NCBI GenBank assembly: GCA_024234055.1
Contig: JACKOW010000002.1
Location: 434,001 to 498,000, forward strand
From: Rhodanobacteraceae bacterium
GTDB taxonomy: Bacteria; Pseudomonadota; Gammaproteobacteria; Xanthomonadales; SZUA-5
Direction of reading: 5' to 3'
DNA: 64,000 bases
Made by a program: the position numbers and the translations under genes. The notes beneath the pieces were generated by a model. That model made no database searches. It was not told where the DNA came from and worked only from the letters and a program-made list of their open reading frames with translations. The number at the start of each line of letters is the position of its first letter. Position 1 is the stretch's first letter. Positions 35,131-44,885 of the stretch are shown here, piece by piece.

Positions 35131-37413
35131 ATGACCCGCCTGCGCTGGTCATTGCTCGCGCTGATCCTTGCCGTGCTGACGGTCTGGGCGCTGGATGCCT
35201 GCTTCCCGCCGCCACTGCCGACGCTGGCGGAAGATCTATCCACAGTGGTGGTCGATCGCAACGATCGACCTTTGCGCGCCTTTGCCTCGCGCAAGCGCGT
35301 GTGGCGCTTTGCGGTCACGGCCGATCAGGTGGCCCCGGATTATCTGCAGGCGCTGTTTGCCTTCGAGGACCGCCATTTCTTCCGCCATCCGGGGGTGAAC
35401 CCGGCGGCGGTCGTTCGCGCCGGCTGGCAGGCGCTGGCCTCGGGGCGGGTGGTCAGCGGTGCCTCGACCCTGACCATGCAGGTGGCGCGCATCCTGTCGC
35501 CGCAGCCGCGCACCATCGGCGCCAAGCTCAAGCAGATGCTGCGCGCGCTGCAGATGGAGCGGCGCTTGAGCAAGCGCGAGATTCTGGACCTGTATCTGAA
35601 CTACGCACCCTTCGGCGGCACCGTGCAGGGCGTCGAAGCGGCCAGTTTTGCCTACCTCGGCAAGTCGGCACGCAGCTTGAGTCTGGCCGAAGCCGCGCTG
35701 CTGGTGGCGCTGCCGCAGGCGCCCTCGCGCTTGCGCCCCGATCGCCATCCGGAGGCCGCGCGAAAGGCCCGCGACAAGGTGCTCAGGCGCATGGTCGATC
35801 TGGAAGTCATCACTGCCGACGCCGCGGCTGCCGCCATGCGCGAACCGGTCGAAGCGCGGCATCTTGCGGTGCCGATGTGGGCGCCGCACCTAGCGCAGCG
35901 CCTGCGCAGCCAGCATCCGCGCGAGGCGGTCATCCACAGCACCATCGACATCGAATTGCAGATGGGCCTGGAAGCGCGGGTCGCCGAGTACTTCGGGCGC
36001 CTTGATCGCCGGGTGTCGGCCGCCGTGCTGGTCATGGACCATCGCGACGGCGCTGTGCTGGCGTATCTCGGCGGCGTCGAATTCGGCGATCCCAAGCGCG
36101 CCGGTCATATCGATCTGGTGCAGGCCCAGCGCAGCCCCGGCTCCACCCTGAAGCCCTTCATCTATGGACTGGCGCTGGACGAGGGCCTGATCCACTCCGA
36201 GAGCCTGCTGCTGGACGTGCCGCTGAACTTCGAGGGCTACACCCCGCAGAACTTCGATCGCCGTTTCACCGGACCGGTGGCCGCCAGTCTGGCGCTGAAG
36301 CGCTCGTTGAATCTGCCCGCGGTGCAGTTGCTGGATCGGATCACGCCGAATCTGTTCGCCGCACGCCTGCAACACGCGGGTTTGCCGCTGGCCTTGCCGG
36401 CCGGCGGCACTCCGAATCTCAGTCTGGCGCTGGGCGGTGGCGCCGCCAATCTGGAGGCCCTGGTGCGCGCCCACTCGGCGCTGGCGCATGGCGGCAGCAG
36501 CCTCAAGCCGCGATTGCTGCGTGACGACCCCGTCGAGCAGCGCCAGGTGCTCAGCGCCGGCGCCGCGTACATCGTGCGCGACATGCTGCGCGACCGCGGC
36601 AAGCCCTGGCTCAGCTGGAAAACCGGCACCAGCTACGGCTATCGCGATGCCTGGGCGGTCGGCAGCACGCCCGACTACAGCGCCGGCGTTTGGGTCGGCC
36701 GGCCCGACGGCACGCCCCTGCCCGGCTCGATGGGCGCCGATACCGCCCTGCCGCTGCTGCGCCAGATCCTGCTGGCCATGCCCAGACACACGCCGCGCGA
36801 ACTGCCGCCGAGCAGCGTCAGTCGAGTCGACATCTGCTGGCCCACCGGTCGCGCGGCGACGGACACACCTCCGGAGCTGTGCGCGCGCCGCGGCAATGCG
36901 CTGGTGCTGGATGGGCTGGTTCCGCCCACCCTGGCCGCGCCCGGAGAAAACCCCGGCTGGCTGCCGCTGGTGGAGATCCGCGTCGATCCGCAAAGCGGCC
37001 GCCGCCTGACCCTGGGCTGTGCCCCGGGCAGCGGCACCCTGATGCAACGTGCGCGCTGGCCGGCCGAACTTGGCCCCTGGCTGGACCCGGCCCTGGCGCG
37101 CACCCAGACCATGCCCGCCCGCCGCGCCGACTGCCTCGCCGACGGCCTGGACGAACTGGAAGCCATGCGCATCGACGGGCTGCCCGACAACGCCCATCTG
37201 CGCTCGCTCCCCGGCAGCCGCCGCGGCCCCCGCGCCGTACTCCAGGCCCGCGGCAGCGAAGGTCAGGTGCGCTGGCTGATCAACGGCGAACTGGCCGCAG
37301 CCCTGCCCGCCAGTGCCCGCTTCGATCACACCTTTGAACAAACCGGCCCGATCGACGTGCTCGCCATCGGCGACCACGGCCGCTACGCCAGACTCAGACT
37401 GACCATCGAGTAG
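35131..37413 (+). CDS. pbpC: penicillin-binding protein 1C (bifunctional peptidoglycan synthase)
   Basis: This is a 760-residue protein with an N-terminal membrane anchor (about 6-22). The GT51 glycosyltransferase domain has the catalytic-site motif AFEDRHFFRHPGVN (Glu79) and GASTLTMQVAR. The transpeptidase domain carries SPGSTLKPF (nucleophile Ser338, Lys341), a SLN motif (KRSLNLPAV) and WKTGTSYGYRD (Lys497). The C-terminal BiPBP_C beta domain (about 660-760) is present, as in E. coli PBP1C. It polymerises and cross-links peptidoglycan in the periplasm. Adjacent A2M is the conserved partner. The ribosome site is weak, but the start matches the family length. Confidence 0.95.
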   Translation: MTRLRWSLLALILAVLTVWALDACFPPPLPTLAEDLSTVVVDRNDRPLRAFASRKRVWRFAVTADQVAPDYLQALFAFEDRHFFRHPGVNPAAVVRAGWQALASGRVVSGASTLTMQVARILSPQPRTIGAKLKQMLRALQMERRLSKREILDLYLNYAPFGGTVQGVEAASFAYLGKSARSLSLAEAALLVALPQAPSRLRPDRHPEAARKARDKVLRRMVDLEVITADAAAAAMREPVEARHLAVPMWAPHLAQRLRSQHPREAVIHSTIDIELQMGLEARVAEYFGRLDRRVSAAVLVMDHRDGAVLAYLGGVEFGDPKRAGHIDLVQAQRSPGSTLKPFIYGLALDEGLIHSESLLLDVPLNFEGYTPQNFDRRFTGPVAASLALKRSLNLPAVQLLDRITPNLFAARLQHAGLPLALPAGGTPNLSLALGGGAANLEALVRAHSALAHGGSSLKPRLLRDDPVEQRQVLSAGAAYIVRDMLRDRGKPWLSWKTGTSYGYRDAWAVGSTPDYSAGVWVGRPDGTPLPGSMGADTALPLLRQILLAMPRHTPRELPPSSVSRVDICWPTGRAATDTPPELCARRGNALVLDGLVPPTLAAPGENPGWLPLVEIRVDPQSGRRLTLGCAPGSGTLMQRARWPAELGPWLDPALARTQTMPARRADCLADGLDELEAMRIDGLPDNAHLRSLPGSRRGPRAVLQARGSEGQVRWLINGELAAALPASARFDHTFEQTGPIDVLAIGDHGRYARLRLTIE

Positions 37414-37655
37414 CAGCGCCTCGCGCGCGACCGTCAAAGCAACCCTAGGAGACTTCCTCCGTCAACCCATGGTCACGCGGTGGTGGCCGGAGACACCGCG
37501 TTGCCGCGTAGCGCCTTCTGTGAGGTTGATCCAGCTTCCCAGTCTTGACCCGAATCGCCCGCGCTTTCAGACTGCCGATGACTGACCCAGCGGCTCGGTC
37601 GCCACGACTGAGGCGGTGGCGCAGGGTGTCTTCCACACGAGCTGGAGCTTGAGGC

Positions 37656-38273
37656 GTGAATCGATGGAATGCATCGGTGCGGCACGCAGCCGCTGCATTG
37701 CTGGCTTGGTCTGTTGTTGGCTGCTCTCACGACGACACAAAGATGGCGCTCAAGATCATCGACGGTGAAACCGATCGATTGCTGTATGCACAGACCATCC
37801 TCCGTGCGGCAGCAGACTTGCGAAGCAACGAGACGCCCCTGCGAGAAGATCAGATCGATGCGATCGAATTCGCCTGGTCACAAAGCCAGCACGCCTATGC
37901 CGAGATTCTGCGCTGCCAGGACGATGGCAACTGCAGACTGGTCTCGATGCGGTCGGTGTGTGCGGACGTCGATTCCCTACTGGCAGCCCGGCGGGCGCTC
38001 GCCGCCAAAGTCGACCTGCTGGCCGTCAGCGAGCTGCTGAGCGTGGACAAGGGACCTCTCAATGCCGACCGTTTGCGCCTGCTAAAGGCCGAAGCAGCGC
38101 GCGACGGGAGAATCAGCCCCTTGGAGGAGAATGTGCTGACCCTGGCGACGGCGGCGGCTGTGGCGCACGGCATCTGGTCACTGACACCCGAAGGAGAGAA
38201 GGAACGCCTGCGCAGGCGAGAGACGCATGCCGCAGACGAGTTCAAGCAGCGTTGTGATGCCGATGCCATCTGA
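37656..38273 (+). CDS. putative lipoprotein of unknown function
   Basis: This 205-residue protein begins at a GTG preceded by TTGAGGC. The N-terminus (AAAALLAWSVVGC) is a lipoprotein signal with lipobox Cys23. The rest is a mostly helical, charged domain (RLLYAQTILRAAADLRSNE ..., LRLLKAEAARDGRISPLEENVLTLATAAAVAHGIWSL). Two further cysteines (RCQDDGNC) may form a disulfide. It is unrelated to the neighbours so far as I can tell, and I do not recognise a family. Confidence 0.68.
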   Translation: MNRWNASVRHAAAALLAWSVVGCSHDDTKMALKIIDGETDRLLYAQTILRAAADLRSNETPLREDQIDAIEFAWSQSQHAYAEILRCQDDGNCRLVSMRSVCADVDSLLAARRALAAKVDLLAVSELLSVDKGPLNADRLRLLKAEAARDGRISPLEENVLTLATAAAVAHGIWSLTPEGEKERLRRRETHAADEFKQRCDADAI

Positions 38274-38748
38274 ACCCTGAAGTCACGCCATTGCAGGCTG
38301 TTCGATCTGGACACTGGCGCCTGCGCACAGTCTGTCCGACGTGCAAAGCCCATCTTGACTGCGGCAATTCCCGCACCAGCTGACTGGGCCGAACGCACCA
38401 TGCCCTGGGCCCGACCGAGCAACATCAGGACGGTCAGGACACACTGCGATGCAACCCTGATCGCGGATGGAGTCCGCCCACAGGCGTGGTCGAGGACAGG
38501 TTAGCCCGCATTTCCCACACCTGTTGCGGAAGGTCGCGCAGGGCTTTGCGACTAGCGCAAGGCGCGACGACGAGGAATGGTGATTCCATTGCGAGGAGGA
38601 GCAACGCAGCGATAGTCGCAAAGAACCAGCGAGGTCCGCAAAGCGGGCAGATGCAGCCAAACACTCTGTGACTGGTGCGTGCCTCGGAATCCCCTTTTTT
38701 CACTAGAAGCTTGGGGGCATCTGCTCGCGCAGGTGTGAGAAATGCGGG
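38274..38748 (+). other. intergenic region, 475 bp, no gene seen
   Basis: Short frames only. A GATCGCGGATGGAGTCCGCC segment near 38457-38480 resembles GATCGCGGACAGAGTCCGCT near 44230, probably another dispersed short hairpin. Nothing else stands out. Confidence 0.5.
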
Positions 38749-41358
38749 TTAGCGCAGCTTCGCGCACCAGGGTGGCTGCGGTGGGTCGATGGCGGCCTCT
38801 TCGCCGTGTGACATCGCCTGCTGCAGGCGCTCGCGGGCCGCAGCGCTGCGCGCCAGGCCGGCGGATTTGAGGTCGCCGAGTTGGCGCAGCCGATCCTGGG
38901 CGCCGGTTGGATTGCCAGATCGATACAGGCGACGGGCACCGATCAGAGCCAGCTGCACGCGCAGCATGCGGTCCGCGCGGCCATCCAACTGCTGCCCGGC
39001 CTCTTCAATAGCGTTTGCAGCATCTTCCAGGCGCTGCTCGCGTAGCGCCAGTTCGGCTGCGATCAGTGCCAACAGCGCGTGTTCGCGTCTTAGCTGGACA
39101 TGGCGTCCGTCGGCACTGGCGGTGGCCAATTGTGCGCGCGCGGACTGCAGATGAACGCCGGCCGCTGGATAATCGCGGCACTGCGTTGCCCTTCGGGCCT
39201 GTTCGCGCTCGATCTGCACCAGCGCCAGCGGCTGGTCGCTGCGCTCGGCGTAGGCGCGCGCTTGATCGAGTCGTTGCCGGGCCTCGTCCACCTTATTACT
39301 GGATAGCGCCAGATCGCCGAGCAAGCCCGACAGCGTGCTGGCCAGTTCCCAGTCCTGGTCCTCCAAGGAAATCGGCAGTGCGCGACCTGCGGCCGCCAGG
39401 GCTTCGTCTTCGCTTCCGGCCTGCCAGGCACTGAGCGCCCAGTCGGTCAGCGTCGTGGCCAGCAGCCCCGGGTTGCCGATGGCTTCGACTCGGCTGACCG
39501 CCTGGCTCAGCCAGTGCCGGGCAACGTCGATCTCGCCGGCATTCAGATAGGCCTGAGCCATGCGCAGACAGATGGCGACGGCAACATGCCGATCGCCGCT
39601 GGCCTCGGCCACCTGCAGCGACTCATCGGCCAGCCGACGCGCCTGACCCAGCTGCCCCTGCGCTTCCGCCAACTGACCCTGGATGTCCAGCACCGATGCC
39701 AGCTCGAACAGCGCCCCACTGCTGCGAAACCAGTCCGCGGCCTGCTGCAGACGCTCTGCCGCAGGGGCGAAGCGCCCGAGGTCCATCAGCAGGGTGCCCT
39801 CGACCAGATTCAGCTGTGCCTGCAGGCTGGCATCGTCGGTGTCGGCCAAGGCCCGCGCGCGCCCGAGTTGCTCCAGCCCGGGCTCGAATCGCTGCAACTG
39901 GCCCAGCGCCCGCGCCGCATTGAGGCGGGCCTCGGCCGCGATCGAGTTCCAACCCAGTATTTCGGCTGCGTTGGCGCTGGCCTCGGCAGCGGCCAGCGCC
40001 CGCTCGTGTTGACCGCGTCGCAGACTGATGACCGAATCCAGCAGGTCCACTTCCGGATACCCGGCGCCGAGTTCGCGCGCCACCTCGATCAACTGGTCGA
40101 AACGCGTGTTGCGGCCAGTGTGCCCGGCCAGCCGTGCAGCGGTCAGCGCTGGCACATAACGCATGGGCAGCAGCTGGTGCAGGGCCTGCGCGCGCTCATA
40201 GGCCTCATCAAAGCGCCCTTCAGCTTCGTCCAGTTGTGACTCCAGGGTCAGGCGCAATTCCGGCGGTAGCTGGGCCGAACGTGCCAGGCCCTGCCGCGCC
40301 ACCCGCGCCGCCTCGGGATCACGGGCCTGCAGATAGTAGGCACGGGCCAGCAGGCTCAGCGCCGGAACAAAGCCGGGCTCTGCAGCAACCACCGGCTCCA
40401 GCAGCGCCGCGGCCTGCGCGCCACGCCGCTGCATCAGCAGGCTGTCGGCCTCGGCGTAGGCGCGCAGGCTGGGCCACTGCTGTGGCAGCAGCGTTTCGCG
40501 GCTGGCGCTCTGCGCCAGACCCGGCACCGGCAGGCCCAGGTAGGCGCGCACGGCGTCGGCGGTCTGTTGAATCTGGGTGCGCACATCGGCATCGCCTTCG
40601 AGCACCATCGTGACCTGCAGCTCGCCGTGGGGACGACCAATCTGCCAGCGCCAGCGATTCGGACCTGCGCTGCTCAGGTGTTGGGTCAGAACCGCAGGCG
40701 TCGTCTGATTCACCCCCTCACCCAGCCGCGCGCGCGGCCGCTCGTTCATGCCCAGCTCCAGAGCCAGGGCCGCGCTCAGGGCCTCGGCCACCCAGGGCGG
40801 CACATCGGCATCGGTTTCGGCGGCAGCCAGCGCGGTCGGCACCGACAGCGGCCGGTCCTCTCCCGGCACGGCCAGATCCGGTTCGGCGGGCCACCACTGG
40901 AGCCCGGCCAGCAGCAGCATCAGCAAGCCCAGCCCGCTCAGGCCAGGCAAGATCCGGCGTTGCCGGGGTGTGGGCAAGGATTCCGCCGCAGGCGGCTCTG
41001 GCGCGGCAAGCGCTGGAGCAGTCTGGGGAAGTCCAGCGGAAGGCGGCGCGGAATCGATCTCGACTTGCGCGCGCAAACGGTAGCCGTGTCGGGGTACGGT
41101 CTCAACCAGAGTCTCGCCCTCCGGCGCCAGCGCCTTGCGCACTTGCCAGATCAGTTTGCCCAGGGTCTCGTCGGCCACGACCGCACGCGGCCACAGACGC
41201 TGGTGGAATTGCTCGCGGCGCAGCAGCTGTCCACCGTTCTCGACCAGCAGCTGCAGGGCGTCAAAAGTCTTCGGAGCACAACCGCGCTCGGCCCCCTGCG
41301 CGTCCAGTAGGCGACGTTCAACCGAATCCAGGGTGAATCCCTCGAAGCGATAGCGCAC
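38749..41358 (-). CDS. CadC/ToxR-like transmembrane winged-helix regulator with TPR sensor
   Basis: This is an 869-residue protein starting at GTG 41358 with GGAG about 10 nt upstream. The N-terminal OmpR-type winged helix (about 5-97) shows APKTFDALQLLVENGGQLLRREQ, GKLIWQVRKAL and VETVPRHGYRL. A proline-rich linker and one membrane span (about 136-156) follow. The long C-terminal region is TPR-like (many AlaLeu-rich helices such as LARAYYLQARDPEAARVARQGL). The design matches one-component regulators that bind DNA in the cytoplasm and sense in the periplasm. The target is unknown; the divergent GFE-tagged gene at 41550 is a candidate. Confidence 0.88.
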   Translation of the reverse strand: MRYRFEGFTLDSVERRLLDAQGAERGCAPKTFDALQLLVENGGQLLRREQFHQRLWPRAVVADETLGKLIWQVRKALAPEGETLVETVPRHGYRLRAQVEIDSAPPSAGLPQTAPALAAPEPPAAESLPTPRQRRILPGLSGLGLLMLLLAGLQWWPAEPDLAVPGEDRPLSVPTALAAAETDADVPPWVAEALSAALALELGMNERPRARLGEGVNQTTPAVLTQHLSSAGPNRWRWQIGRPHGELQVTMVLEGDADVRTQIQQTADAVRAYLGLPVPGLAQSASRETLLPQQWPSLRAYAEADSLLMQRRGAQAAALLEPVVAAEPGFVPALSLLARAYYLQARDPEAARVARQGLARSAQLPPELRLTLESQLDEAEGRFDEAYERAQALHQLLPMRYVPALTAARLAGHTGRNTRFDQLIEVARELGAGYPEVDLLDSVISLRRGQHERALAAAEASANAAEILGWNSIAAEARLNAARALGQLQRFEPGLEQLGRARALADTDDASLQAQLNLVEGTLLMDLGRFAPAAERLQQAADWFRSSGALFELASVLDIQGQLAEAQGQLGQARRLADESLQVAEASGDRHVAVAICLRMAQAYLNAGEIDVARHWLSQAVSRVEAIGNPGLLATTLTDWALSAWQAGSEDEALAAAGRALPISLEDQDWELASTLSGLLGDLALSSNKVDEARQRLDQARAYAERSDQPLALVQIEREQARRATQCRDYPAAGVHLQSARAQLATASADGRHVQLRREHALLALIAAELALREQRLEDAANAIEEAGQQLDGRADRMLRVQLALIGARRLYRSGNPTGAQDRLRQLGDLKSAGLARSAAARERLQQAMSHGEEAAIDPPQPPWCAKLR

Positions 41359-41549
41359 CGCTGGCGTGCTCCTGAAATCGTGACTGACGGTGATTCTGCC
41401 AGCACTTGGGCACGCCTACCTCGCCATCGCGCGATCTCGGGCCAGAGGCCTTCAGCATCCGCCACGAAGAAAACATGAAGGAACGATCCGGGCCGGCGAG
41501 ACCGCTGCTGCCTAGCATCAGCAACCGACCCCCGGGCCTGGAGTTCACC

Positions 41550-42470
41550 ATGCGCTTTCGTCGGACGGCGGTTTTCGCCCTCTTGATCACTTCGATGCAG
41601 GCACTGGCAGCGGGCAGTCCGATCAAGGCGGCGGTCTATCTGGCCGAACTGCAAACCGAGAAACTCTATCGGGTGGCATTCAATTGGGACGGTCAGGGCA
41701 CACTGAGCGTGGCCACGCCGGAACTGATCGTCACCACCGGCAATGGCGGCGGTGTGCGCTTTGCTGGCAATCGGGTCTACGTCACCGGCGCCGGCGTGGT
41801 CAGTCAGGTTGATCTGCGTACGCGTCAGCTGAGCACGGTGCAGTCGCTGAACAATGCCAATGCCTGCGCCCTCGACCCGACGGGCACGAACCTTTACTGC
41901 GGCTGGCGTTCGGGACTGAGCCGAGTACCGCTGCAGCCCTTCGCCAATGGCACGCTGCTGCCGCTCAGCGGTGCCGATACCGACCTCACCATCGTCGCCT
42001 TCACGCCCTTGGGCGAGGTCTATTACACCACCGGCACCGAGGCGTTCAACGGCGATTTCGGGCGTCTGGATCTGAACACCAACAGCACGGTGCGACTGCA
42101 GTCGGCCGCCTTCGCCACCGGCCTGGCCTGGGACGACTTCAGCCAGAAGCTGCTGATCGCCGGCCTGGGCCGTGCCCGCCTGGTCGACCCGGTTGCACCC
42201 GGCGTCATCGCCAGTCAGCGCGATGACAGTGGTGCGGGCGAGAACTATCTGTCGCTGACGCCCACCGGCCGGGGCCATGCCCTCGGCACCTTGTGCTGTC
42301 TCAACGAGGCACGTCTGGTCCTGGTCGACTACTCCGCCAGCGGCGATCTGTCATCGGTCCAGACGCTGATCGCATCGGTGACCGTGCCGGGCTTGAGCAT
42401 GCTGAGCGGCGAGGCCGCCTTCGACAGCGATCGGATGTTCGATGGCGGTTTCGAGGACGGCGAGTTCTGA
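41550..42470 (+). CDS. secreted beta-propeller-like protein with C-terminal MFDGGFE tag
   Basis: This is a 306-residue protein with a signal peptide ending QALAAG, starting at ATG 41550 (GGAG 6 nt upstream). The repeats contain VRFAGNRVYVTGAG, NANACALDPTGTNLYCGWRSG and AFTPLGEVYYTTG, typical of a small propeller. Four cysteines are present. It ends MFDGGFEDGEF, a GFE tag followed by four residues. It is divergent from the CadC-like regulator with about 190 bp between. The function is unknown. Confidence 0.75.
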   Translation: MRFRRTAVFALLITSMQALAAGSPIKAAVYLAELQTEKLYRVAFNWDGQGTLSVATPELIVTTGNGGGVRFAGNRVYVTGAGVVSQVDLRTRQLSTVQSLNNANACALDPTGTNLYCGWRSGLSRVPLQPFANGTLLPLSGADTDLTIVAFTPLGEVYYTTGTEAFNGDFGRLDLNTNSTVRLQSAAFATGLAWDDFSQKLLIAGLGRARLVDPVAPGVIASQRDDSGAGENYLSLTPTGRGHALGTLCCLNEARLVLVDYSASGDLSSVQTLIASVTVPGLSMLSGEAAFDSDRMFDGGFEDGEF

Positions 42471-42569
42471 ACCTGCGCTCACGAAAAAAGCATGAACTCC
42501 ACGTCCGGGCAGATCGCCGACTCTCAAGCCACGATCCGATCCACCGGCACATCTGAAGGAATCAGGATC

Positions 42570-44009
42570 GTGAAAGTCACCGATACGGCCATTCGCTCGA
42601 CCAGGCTGCGTTTGAGCGGGCTGTGCGGATGGCTACTCATGGCGCTGCCACTGATCGCCACGGCCGTCGATGGGGGCTATGACCCCAGCTTTGCCCAAGG
42701 CGGTCGACGCCTGATCGGATTGTCTGGCGAGGATGATCTCGTCGGCCTGCATCTGAAGCCGAACCGGCATCTGCTGATGGCCGGCACCTGCGAGGGTATC
42801 TCCAGTGCAGCCACGGTGGTGCCAACCCTCTGCGCCGCCGAAGTCGACGCCAGCGGCACGCTGACCGGCTACGGACCCACGCCCAGCGCCGGCGGCGCCG
42901 GCACGGTGATCCTGACCGATCTGATCGCGCAAGCGGGCAACGAATCCTTCTTCACCAGTGACTCGGCCATCGACGCCAGTGGCCGGCTACTGTTTGCCGC
43001 CAGGCGTCAGGCGCCTGGCTCATTTCGCGCCATGCTGTTCCGCTTCAGCACCAGCGGCACCCAGGTAGACGGCCAGTATCAGCGCCCGGTCGGCGTCGGT
43101 GAACAGGATGAGTCCATCTATCAGGCCATTGCCGTGGACCCGCAGGGCCGCATCGTCGTCGCCGGCCATGTGCGTCGGATCGGCGGCCGCCTGTCCTTGC
43201 TGCTGTCGCGATTCACCGCTGAGCTGCAGCCGGACGTGAGCTTCGGGACCCAGGGCAGCGTGCGCCTGGATTCGCCCACCCTGGACATGGAAGCCCGTGA
43301 CCTGGAGTTCGACAGTCTGGGGCGCATCCTGGTGCTGGGCCATCAAGCCGACACCGATTTCCATGTCACCGTGTTTCGCTTCGGCAGCAATGGCGCAGTG
43401 GACACCAGCTTTGGCAACGGCGGTGCGGCTCAAGTCGCCGGAACCACCGACCCCCGCGCCGGCGGCCTGGCCATCGATGCCAGCGACCGTCCGGTAGTGC
43501 TGGGCAGCAATCACGATCCCTTCGAATTCGATTTCGATCTGTTTGTAGCCCGGTTCAACACCAACGGCACGCGCGATTTCGGCTTCAACACGATCCCGGG
43601 CCAGGGCGGCGGATTTCTGCTGATCGAAGTCGAAGATGTACTCGGTTTCGGACTCAATGAATCCCCGGGCGATCTGCTGGTGCAATCCAACGGCAAGATC
43701 GTGCTGGTGGGCGCCGCGGAACGCGCCGACTTCAGCGGCAACTGGTTCTACACCATGCGCCTGCTCAACAACGGCGCCAGCGATCCCGCCTACGGCGTCA
43801 ACGGCTTGTCCGTCGGCAGCTACGAGGGCGCGCCGTTCACAGGCAGAAGTGATATTGGCAAGGCCCTGACCTTCGACCCGGCAGGCTATCTGCTGGTCGG
43901 CGGCCCCGGCTTGCCCAGCGATTTCTTCGGCTCACAGGATTTCGGCATCGCCCGCCTCGGCAACGTCGAGGTGCGCGCGGAGCTGATCTTTGTCAGTGGC
44001 TTTGAGTGA
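42570..44009 (+). CDS. secreted delta-60-repeat protein with C-terminal LIFVSGFE tag
   Basis: This is a 479-residue protein. GTG 42570 (AAGGA about 9 nt upstream) gives a signal peptide with hydrophobic core GLCGWLLMALPLIATAVDG; an ATG at 42492 is possible but would extend the N-terminus by 26 polar residues. Delta-60 propeller repeats are clear: YDPSFAQGGRRLIGL, LQPDVSFGTQGSVRLD and GAVDTSFGNGGAAQV, each followed by a strand like GRILVLGHQAD or GKIVLVGAAER. It ends with LIFVSGFE. It resembles the N-terminal half of the protein at 20170 and is probably an extracellular structural or binding protein. Confidence 0.8.
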   Translation: MKVTDTAIRSTRLRLSGLCGWLLMALPLIATAVDGGYDPSFAQGGRRLIGLSGEDDLVGLHLKPNRHLLMAGTCEGISSAATVVPTLCAAEVDASGTLTGYGPTPSAGGAGTVILTDLIAQAGNESFFTSDSAIDASGRLLFAARRQAPGSFRAMLFRFSTSGTQVDGQYQRPVGVGEQDESIYQAIAVDPQGRIVVAGHVRRIGGRLSLLLSRFTAELQPDVSFGTQGSVRLDSPTLDMEARDLEFDSLGRILVLGHQADTDFHVTVFRFGSNGAVDTSFGNGGAAQVAGTTDPRAGGLAIDASDRPVVLGSNHDPFEFDFDLFVARFNTNGTRDFGFNTIPGQGGGFLLIEVEDVLGFGLNESPGDLLVQSNGKIVLVGAAERADFSGNWFYTMRLLNNGASDPAYGVNGLSVGSYEGAPFTGRSDIGKALTFDPAGYLLVGGPGLPSDFFGSQDFGIARLGNVEVRAELIFVSGFE

Positions 44010-44344
44010 GCGCACTGCCGGGTAGAAACGAGCTCGCGTCGCGACCGCCGCGTCGCGCAAACCCCGAACCTTGGCGGCACCGACCAAACGCCGGACGCGA
44101 AGGACGCAGAGGGAAAGCAGAGAGAACACGAAGAAAGGCAATTTGTTTTCGAGAGCGATCTCGCGGCCCAATCTTTCCTGTGGGAGACGGCTGCGTCGGC
44201 GATCGAAGATTGCGTCACACCGTAGCCTTGATCGCGGACAGAGTCCGCTCGCACAGTGGCTGCCGCCCTTTTTTCTCTGCGACCTCCGCGCCTTCGCGTG
44301 AGCGCGCTCTTGCCGACACTGCCAGCGATAACCGACATCGGCCT
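44010..44344 (+). other. intergenic region, 335 bp, repeat-rich, no gene seen
   Basis: Contains a GACGCAGAGGGAAAGCAGAG arm (44091-44139) and its inverse (44266-44301), a hairpin GCGGACAGAGTCCGC near 44233-44247, and a CTCGCGTCGCGACCG half-element at 44033-44047. Confidence 0.6.
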
Positions 44345-44770
44345 CTACCCGGCAAGGATCAGCCACAGCACATCGAGCAGCATCAGCAACACCAGCACCG
44401 CACCCAGCGTGAAGGCCAGTCGTCGATGCGGCACATGGTTGCTGTGCGTGTGGATCCAGGCATGTACCACCCGCGTCGCCACGAATCCCCAGGCGAGCAC
44501 CAGCGGCAGCAGGCCACCGGGTTGCAGCCGCCAGAGGATCAGCGCCAGCACCAGAAACAGCACCGGCAATTCGAACTGGTTGCGGATGTTGTTGTTGATC
44601 TGGCGCACGAAGTCGGGCCAGGCGTCTTCATTGAGGGCACGCCGCGCGTCGTCGACCAGGCCGGCCTTGCTGGCCCGCGCCTTGGCGATCTGCAGCGCGC
44701 CGTACATCACCAGCACCAGCAGGATCTGCGTCAGGATCGGCAGCAGCATCGCGTTTTGACCGGCGCCCAT
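44345..44770 (-). CDS. MAPEG family membrane protein
   Basis: This is a 141-residue integral membrane protein with four hydrophobic segments. The conserved MAPEG region RQINNNIRNQFELPVLFLVLALIL sits in the second helix, followed by WGFVATRVVHAWIHTHSN. Eukaryotic MAPEGs act in eicosanoid and glutathione metabolism, and the bacterial members of this COG3788-like group are uncharacterised. ATG 44770 precedes a weak ribosome site; Met8 is an alternative. It is divergent from the ChaN-like gene. Confidence 0.85.
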   Translation of the reverse strand: MGAGQNAMLLPILTQILLVLVMYGALQIAKARASKAGLVDDARRALNEDAWPDFVRQINNNIRNQFELPVLFLVLALILWRLQPGGLLPLVLAWGFVATRVVHAWIHTHSNHVPHRRLAFTLGAVLVLLMLLDVLWLILAG

Positions 44771-44885
44771 CAACCACCCGCAAGATCCTGGGAAGCCTAT
44801 TGAATCACGAAGCGCCGGGTCGCGGGCTTGAATTGTTGCGTCCTGAGCCTCACAGCCAGGTCTTCCCCGATGCCGGTGCTGGTCC

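Noticed and set aside
34523..35134. Open frame of about 200 codons between A2M and pbpC
   Set aside because: Composed almost entirely of the two 74-bp repeats and other palindromic elements, with Ala/Arg-rich nonsense protein.
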